NCBI GenBank assembly: GCA_022497145.1
Contig: MU385961.1
Span: forward strand, 1-64,000
Direction of reading: 5' to 3'
Source: Rostrohypoxylon terebratum
Lineage: Eukaryota; Ascomycota; Sordariomycetes; Xylariales; Hypoxylaceae
DNA: 64,000 nt
The notes under the pieces were generated by a model. The model was not told the DNA's origin. It did no database searches and saw only the letters and a list, made by a program, of their open reading frames with translations. Positions 59,316 to 64,000 of the stretch are shown in pieces. The translations under genes were made by a program, and so were the position numbers. How positions within the stretch are numbered: position 1 is the first letter of the stretch; every line of letters begins with the position of its first letter.

Positions 59316-61053
59316 ATGCCTCTCATCGATCTACGCGATATCCTAAGTTCCTTTCCCACGGGTGACAACTCAACCGACACCGTAATCAACGGCATCCACT
59401 TCAATTTGACTACGCTCGACTACTGGAACTACACTTATTATCCTACGAATAGTACCCTATCAAATGGATCGTGGTGTTTCCTCGTCGATTCGCCTTATAC
59501 TCCAGTCGGGCTTCTACCCAACGGCACCTTTCTCAACAGTACTTGGTGTTATCTAGCGACGCAGCCTATCGGAAATCGAGCGCGTGCCGGAATTGGTTTT
59601 GCGGTAGCCTTCGCATTGTCTCTGATATTCATATTCGTAAACCTGAAGAAACATGGAGAACTACATCTTCCGGCCGAGAAGAGATTCTATCCGATTGGTA
59701 GGCGATGGCAATGGTATTGGTCGATATTCGTCTGTGCTACGGCTCTTATTGGTCTGTTCACTGGCATTGATGTGGACCGATACCGTGTCGTCGAACTGCC
59801 TCTCGTTTTGAATGTTTTCTTCTGGTTCCTCATGCAAATGGGTATCATGGCCGTCGTTTGGGAAGGAGTGCGGCATTGGGGTAGTTGGATGGAACGTCAA
59901 TTTATCGATCCAAACCCCTTTGTCCTCCACCAGAATGATAAGAGAGGAATGTTTGAATTTTGGCTGCCATTGTGGTTCTATTTATGGTTGTGGATAGTGA
60001 GTCAATCTTATAAAAAAATACCCCAAATAAAACCCAACCGTATACTAATTGGTCCCCTCGACGTAGAACTTCTTCATGATCGTTCCAAGGAACTGGGGTA
60101 AGATTGAGTTGCAGCGCTCTGCCGAACAGGCCGTAGAAAACGCGATCCCAGCTGCGACGGATGTACGCTTCAAGATAGCAACATTTTGTCTCTTCGTCTG
60201 TTGGTTGACAATTATGGTGTCTCTCTGGCACTCCATACGACATTATGAGCCTCGCAATCGTGGATTCTTTAACCGCATCATTGGATTCTTAGGATATATG
60301 CCATTCCGATTTACGCTAATGGTTCCACTTTCATTGGCAGTCGTGGCATACCAAGGTCTATGTGCCTGGGAATTCTATTTATCACCTTTGAAGGTTGGAA
60401 CCAATCTACTGGCTATGTATCTTGGAGGATATGCACCAACACTCCTGATCATAATCATTCAAGTGATCGCCGGCTTCATGCGTCCGAACGAGGATCGCGA
60501 GCTCCAGCGGCAGCGGCGAGAACGAGGCCAGGCTATCGACCAAGACCTTGGCATAATCCGAAAACCCGCTTGGTGGCGCCGCGCCAATGGCGATATTCCG
60601 TCGGGTAGCATGCGGGATCGCATCATGCGGAACGTCCGGGAAGTGGGCGGCGGACGACCCACCGCAATGCAAGTTGAGAGGCTGGCTGAGCGAAGAGCCG
60701 CAGAAGCCGAAGCCGAAGCCATTGCCGCAAATCGCGCTAACGCGATAGAAATGGATGAAATCCGGCGCACGAACAGCGTCACGAGTAGTGTCCGTGGTGC
60801 AGCTGCCCCGCCACCGTACTCACCTTATGGAGGTAAATCGGACGAGCGGAGGAATGAGCGCACGATGCAGATGGCGGCTACTCTTCTATTCCCTGGAGCA
60901 AACCCTGAAATGTCTGCTGGTAGAGGTAGAGGCCTAGAATTATCCAGCAACCAGACTCGTCGCCCAGGCACGAGCGAGAGAAGCTCAAGCACGAATAGCG
61001 GACAGTCTATAAACGCGCCTCCCCAACAAATCAAGAGTATGTTAGATGTATAA
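59316..61053 (+). CDS. fungal multi-pass membrane protein, DUF2434-like
   Basis: 555-aa membrane protein of unknown function resembling the fungal DUF2434 family (PF10361; recalled from family pattern). The N-terminal 85 residues form a luminal/extracellular domain rich in N-x-S/T sequons and paired cysteines (NGSWCFLVDSPY, NSTWCYLA). About seven TM segments follow, with conserved stretches such as EKRFYPIGRRWQWYWSIFV, DVDRYRVVELPLV, MFEFWLPLWFYLWLW, NFFMIVPRNWGKIELQR and APTLLIIIIQVIAGF. A cytosolic tail of about 180 residues has a charged E-A-rich helix and ends Ser-rich. Exons 59316-59996 and 60067-61053 (GTGAGT...GTAG intron) close in frame. The start ATG is the first in frame. It is divergent from GH125 and followed 1.7 kb later by the permease. 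Confidence 0.82.
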
Positions 61054-62678
61054 GTACCCAGATAACCCAAGGATATCGGATCATGTTGGATTTGTGTGGA
61101 ATAGGTGGTATGGTTAGCAGTTTCTGCTGAGGGTTCTCGTAACGACTGAATGCGGTATGGGGGAATCGGAACCTGGTGTTTAACATTCATTGAGCGGCTG
61201 GTTGGGTCGGGTCATATTGTGGATCATTCTTCGCCTGGAAAGGTCAAAATGGATATAGTTGAATCTTACACGGCATGCTTCGTCCTCCAATTCATGGACG
61301 CTATGCTCGGATGTTAAGATATATAGAATGCAGTGCTCTTAATGGATAATAGCGATAATTCATTTTCAATCACGGTGGCGCCCAATCTTGCAGAGGGATG
61401 ACCCCCACCTAACCCCCGAATCGTGGGTTGTTACCCGTCTTGTACCCGCCTTGGAAGAACAAAGACTTTGACGAGGTTGCAATAAATATCGCAAGCTGAA
61501 GAGAGGAAGACCGAGAGGAAACCTGGATGTCGACTAGTGGTTGCAGACGAGCCACGGATATCGCCAGAAAATAAGGTTATTTCCTCCGAATCGAATCCTT
61601 CCATGTAACGATACGAAGCCGATCTTGGCATATCCCGCGATTGTGAGGCGTCGATCGAGAAGCATGTTCCAAGGCATAAAATTCCACGGTTGTTCAAAAT
61701 GCAGCTCATATCACCCACATAACTCTACGACTATGTACTTGCGTGAAGTGGACTAGAAATCAAGTTAAGCAATGACTTGTGCTCTTCCAGAATCCTAGCT
61801 TCTTCACTAGTCGACGGCATCCCGTACGGCGGGTTGTGGTTGTGGGGCATAACATCGTCGGAGGGCTGAAAATTGTGGACGGGTAGGACGGGTAGGACGG
61901 ATGGAATAATATACGTCTTACAGTGGTGGATAGACGAGGACGCAGACGCAGCATCGCGGCGCGGTTAGAACTTCTTACAGTGCTCACAGCTCCCGTGCAG
62001 CTCCCCCCCTGCCACCAATCACCACCGCCAACCAATGTCCTAATCCACGTTGCTTTTACGAATCCTTCCAGTCGAAACCCCTCGGAAAACCCCCCAATCG
62101 CAGGGGCGGCGGTTCATCTTCCATGTAAGCTCTACTATGTAATACGTATGGCGCTACCGTGGAAGGTCGTAGTGGCAAAGGAACCGGTCCGAAATTACCT
62201 TATTTACTATGTATCCGTATAGCTATATCGTAGCAGTCTCCAGCACGCACGAGGCTCAGCAGATAATAAACACATGCCTAGAAGCGCTGTTTACCTCGCG
62301 TCGCATCCCCCCCCCCTCCCAAAGCCTTATTTTTCAGGTCTACAATCGGCCAAAACGCCCTGACTTGGACGGGTTCAACGGACCCAGGGCTGAGACAGCG
62401 CCGAGTATTTTTTTTCTTTTTCCTAGCGTACCCTTCAAGGAGCTCGGAGCTCCCACACTGAAGGGACGGCTGACATGCAGCGAGACTGAGCAGGGGGGGT
62501 TGGTTGGGGCATTTCTAAAGACCGGAAACACTGCGACAGGTAAATCCTCAGCCACCACTGGATCTGCAAAGGTAACCTGCTGCTGACACCGATCGCCTTC
62601 GAGAATAATTCCTCTCGTCTTACCCCCAACACCATTTCTTTTCGTTCCTATAGCTACCTACTACCTAAGAAAAAACCT
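61054..62678. other. intergenic between same-strand genes
   Basis: About 1.6 kb from the DUF2434-like gene to the permease leader. GACGGGTAG repeats lie near 61876-61900, and long C-runs at 62308-62317 are notable. No gene recognised. Confidence 0.45.
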
Positions 62679-62795
62679 ATGGTGTGGCAACCGCGTCTCG
62701 TTGTGGATTTTGTAGATTTCGACTTCAGCTCAGGATTAGGATTCAGATCGGGATCGGGATCGGGATTGGGATTGGGATTGGGATTGGGTGTGTAG
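62679..62795 (+). CDS. upstream open reading frame of the permease
   Basis: ATG at 62679 opens a 38-codon frame that ends at TAG 62793-62795, five bases before the permease ATG (62801) and out of frame with it. Its last third translates the GATCGG/GATTGG repeat as alternating Gly-Ser and Gly-Leu. It is a uORF only if transcription starts upstream of 62679, which I cannot determine. uORFs before amino-acid transporter genes can restrict translation. Confidence 0.45.
   Translation: MVWQPRLVVDFVDFDFSSGLGFRSGSGSGLGLGLGLGV
62746..62787 (+). repeat. hexamer repeat with seven GGG runs
   Basis: Three GATCGG units followed by four GATTGG units. This produces seven GGG tracts at exact 6-base spacing (62750 to 62788) with 3-base ATC/ATT loops, an ideal G-quadruplex motif on the coding strand ending 12 bases before the permease start codon. 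Confidence 0.88.
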
Positions 62796-62800
62796 GCAAA

Positions 62801-64000
62801 ATGGACATCGCAGGCACATCGAAAGAATCGATCGAGCTGCGGGGGGTGGCGTCGCAGAACAACGGGGACGCGCTGCTCTCCTTCTCGGATTTCTCGGGGG
62901 GCAACTACCACTCGTCGCGGGATGACACGACGTTGCGACGGCTGGGCAAGCGGCCGCTCCTGAACCGCAGCTTCGGGTTCATGTCCAGCTTGGGCCTCTC
63001 GTGCACCGTGCTGCTGTCGTGGGAGGGCATCCTGGTCACGTCCGTGCCGACGTTCCTGAGCGGCGGCTCCGGCGGCGTCGTGTGGGCTTTCCTCATCGCT
63101 TGGGTTGGCATGGCGTCTGTGTATGCGTCGGTCGCGGAGCTGGCGTCGATTGCGCCGACGGCGGGGGGACAATGTAAGGATGCGTCTATTTCTCTCACTT
63201 TCACTTTCACTTTCACTTCTTGCGGGATTTCATATGCTACATTTACTTTTACTTACCTACCTAATCTACCTTTGATCGAATTTGGATTATGATGCTAAAC
63301 AGTGCATCGACATACAGACCACTGGGTCGCCATGATGGCCCCCGACTCCTGCGCCAACTTCCTCTCGTACCTGACAGCGTGGCTGACGACGCTCGCGTGG
63401 CAAGTGATAGCGATCACGACGAGCTACTCCGTGGCGACGATAATCCAAGGCATCGTGGTGCTGGCGCGGCCGACGTACGTGGCGGTCGCCTGGCACACGG
63501 TGCTCATCATGTGGGCCGCGGCCGTGTTCTCCGTGCTCGTGAACTCGACGACGGGGCGCGCGCTCGCCAAGTTCGAGGGCGCCGTGCTGGTCCTGCATCT
63601 GACGGGCTTCTTCGGCGTGCTCGTGCCGCTCGTGTATTTCGCGCCGCACAACTCGCCCGCGGATGTGTTCACCACGTTTGTTAATAACGGCGGATGGCCG
63701 AGCCAGGGCGTCGCTTTCCTTGTTGGTATACCCACTGTCGCGAGCACGCTAACCGGCGCCGATTGCGCCGTGCATATGTCCGAGGAGGTCAGGCAGGCGA
63801 ATGTCGCCGTGCCGCGCGCGCTGGTCTACACGATTTTTATTAACGGCGCGCTCGGGTTCGCGATGGTTATCGCGCTGCTGTTCTGCATCAGCGATGTGCC
63901 CGCTGCCGTCGCTGCCGCGGATACCATGTTCTACCCCTTCTTGCAGATCTTCGAGTCTGCGGTGAAGAGCACGACAGGCGCGTGTATTATGGTGGGCGTG
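62801..64000 (+). CDS. amino-acid/GABA/choline permease (APC superfamily), 3' end outside window
   Basis: APC-superfamily transporter of the fungal GABA/choline permease type (TC 2.A.3.4), a plasma-membrane H+-coupled uptake carrier for nitrogenous solutes. After an about 50-aa cytosolic N-terminus, TM1 begins at FGFMSSLGLSCTVLLSWEG. Conserved family features are PTAGGQYHWVAMMAP (across the intron), YLTAWLTTLAWQ, and GADCAVHMSEEV with a following VPRA. Exon 1 is 62801-63173 and exon 2 starts at 63318; the intron contains TTTCAC repeats. About 352 residues are visible, so roughly a third is missing beyond the window. The start ATG has a good context (GGCAAAATGGAC). The exons are GC-rich. The substrate cannot be fixed from sequence. 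Confidence 0.88.

Overview
The window reads as nuclear DNA of a filamentous ascomycete (Pezizomycotina). The genes carry short introns of about 50-150 bases with GTAAGT-type donors and TACTAAC/CTGAC-type branch sites. Typical fungal families are present: a rhodopsin-domain membrane protein, a Zn(II)2Cys6 regulator, a GH125 mannosidase, an S28 peptidase and a GABA/choline-type permease. I would guess Sordariomycetes from gene content and style, but that is inference. No bacterial, plasmid, viral, tRNA, rRNA or CRISPR feature was recognised.

Layout, left to right. (1) 0.9-4.2 kb, + strand: a rhodopsin-domain 7-TM gene with a probable frame break, then a secreted GH5 endo-beta-mannanase. (2) 4.6-9.0 kb, - strand: a nine-exon short-chain dehydrogenase, then an HPC2/ubinuclein-like HIR subunit. 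(3) After 4.3 kb without genes, 13.3-21.3 kb holds housekeeping and regulatory genes: RPAP1/RBA50 (+), VPS74/GOLPH3 (-) and a Zn2Cys6 transcription factor (-). (4) 22.4-22.9 kb is a solo LTR with an exact 5-bp target duplication. (5) 23.6-36.2 kb is a compact metabolic block: second SDR (-), CE4 deacetylase (-), GFA-domain protein (+), S28 serine peptidase (-), MFS transporter (+) and C2H2 transcription factor (-). (6) 36.2-52.5 kb is a 16.3-kb gene-poor stretch packed with minisatellites. It also holds a candidate inverted-repeat element and a possible decayed ankyrin-type gene. (7) 52.5-64 kb: a Q/P-rich orphan protein (+), GH125 alpha-1,6-mannosidase (-), a DUF2434-like membrane protein (+) and an amino-acid/GABA/choline permease (+) cut by the window end.

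The spliced models for both SDRs, VPS74, both transcription factors, CE4, S28, GH5, GH125, the Q/P-rich gene and the DUF2434-like gene close in frame when I add up exon lengths. The rhodopsin-domain gene does not. Two introns, one in GH5 and one in VPS74, use GC-AG borders.

There is no obvious biosynthetic cluster. Several products are secreted hydrolases (mannanase, chitin/polysaccharide deacetylase, S28 peptidase) or transporters, as expected of a plant-associated or saprotrophic fungus. The two mannose-polymer enzymes (GH5 and GH125) lie 52 kb apart and are probably unrelated in function. The most unusual finds are a seven-run G-quadruplex motif coinciding with a uORF just before the permease start, the solo LTR, the AAACGTTT-box element, and the orphan Q/P-rich protein facing a C2H2 regulator across the gene desert.
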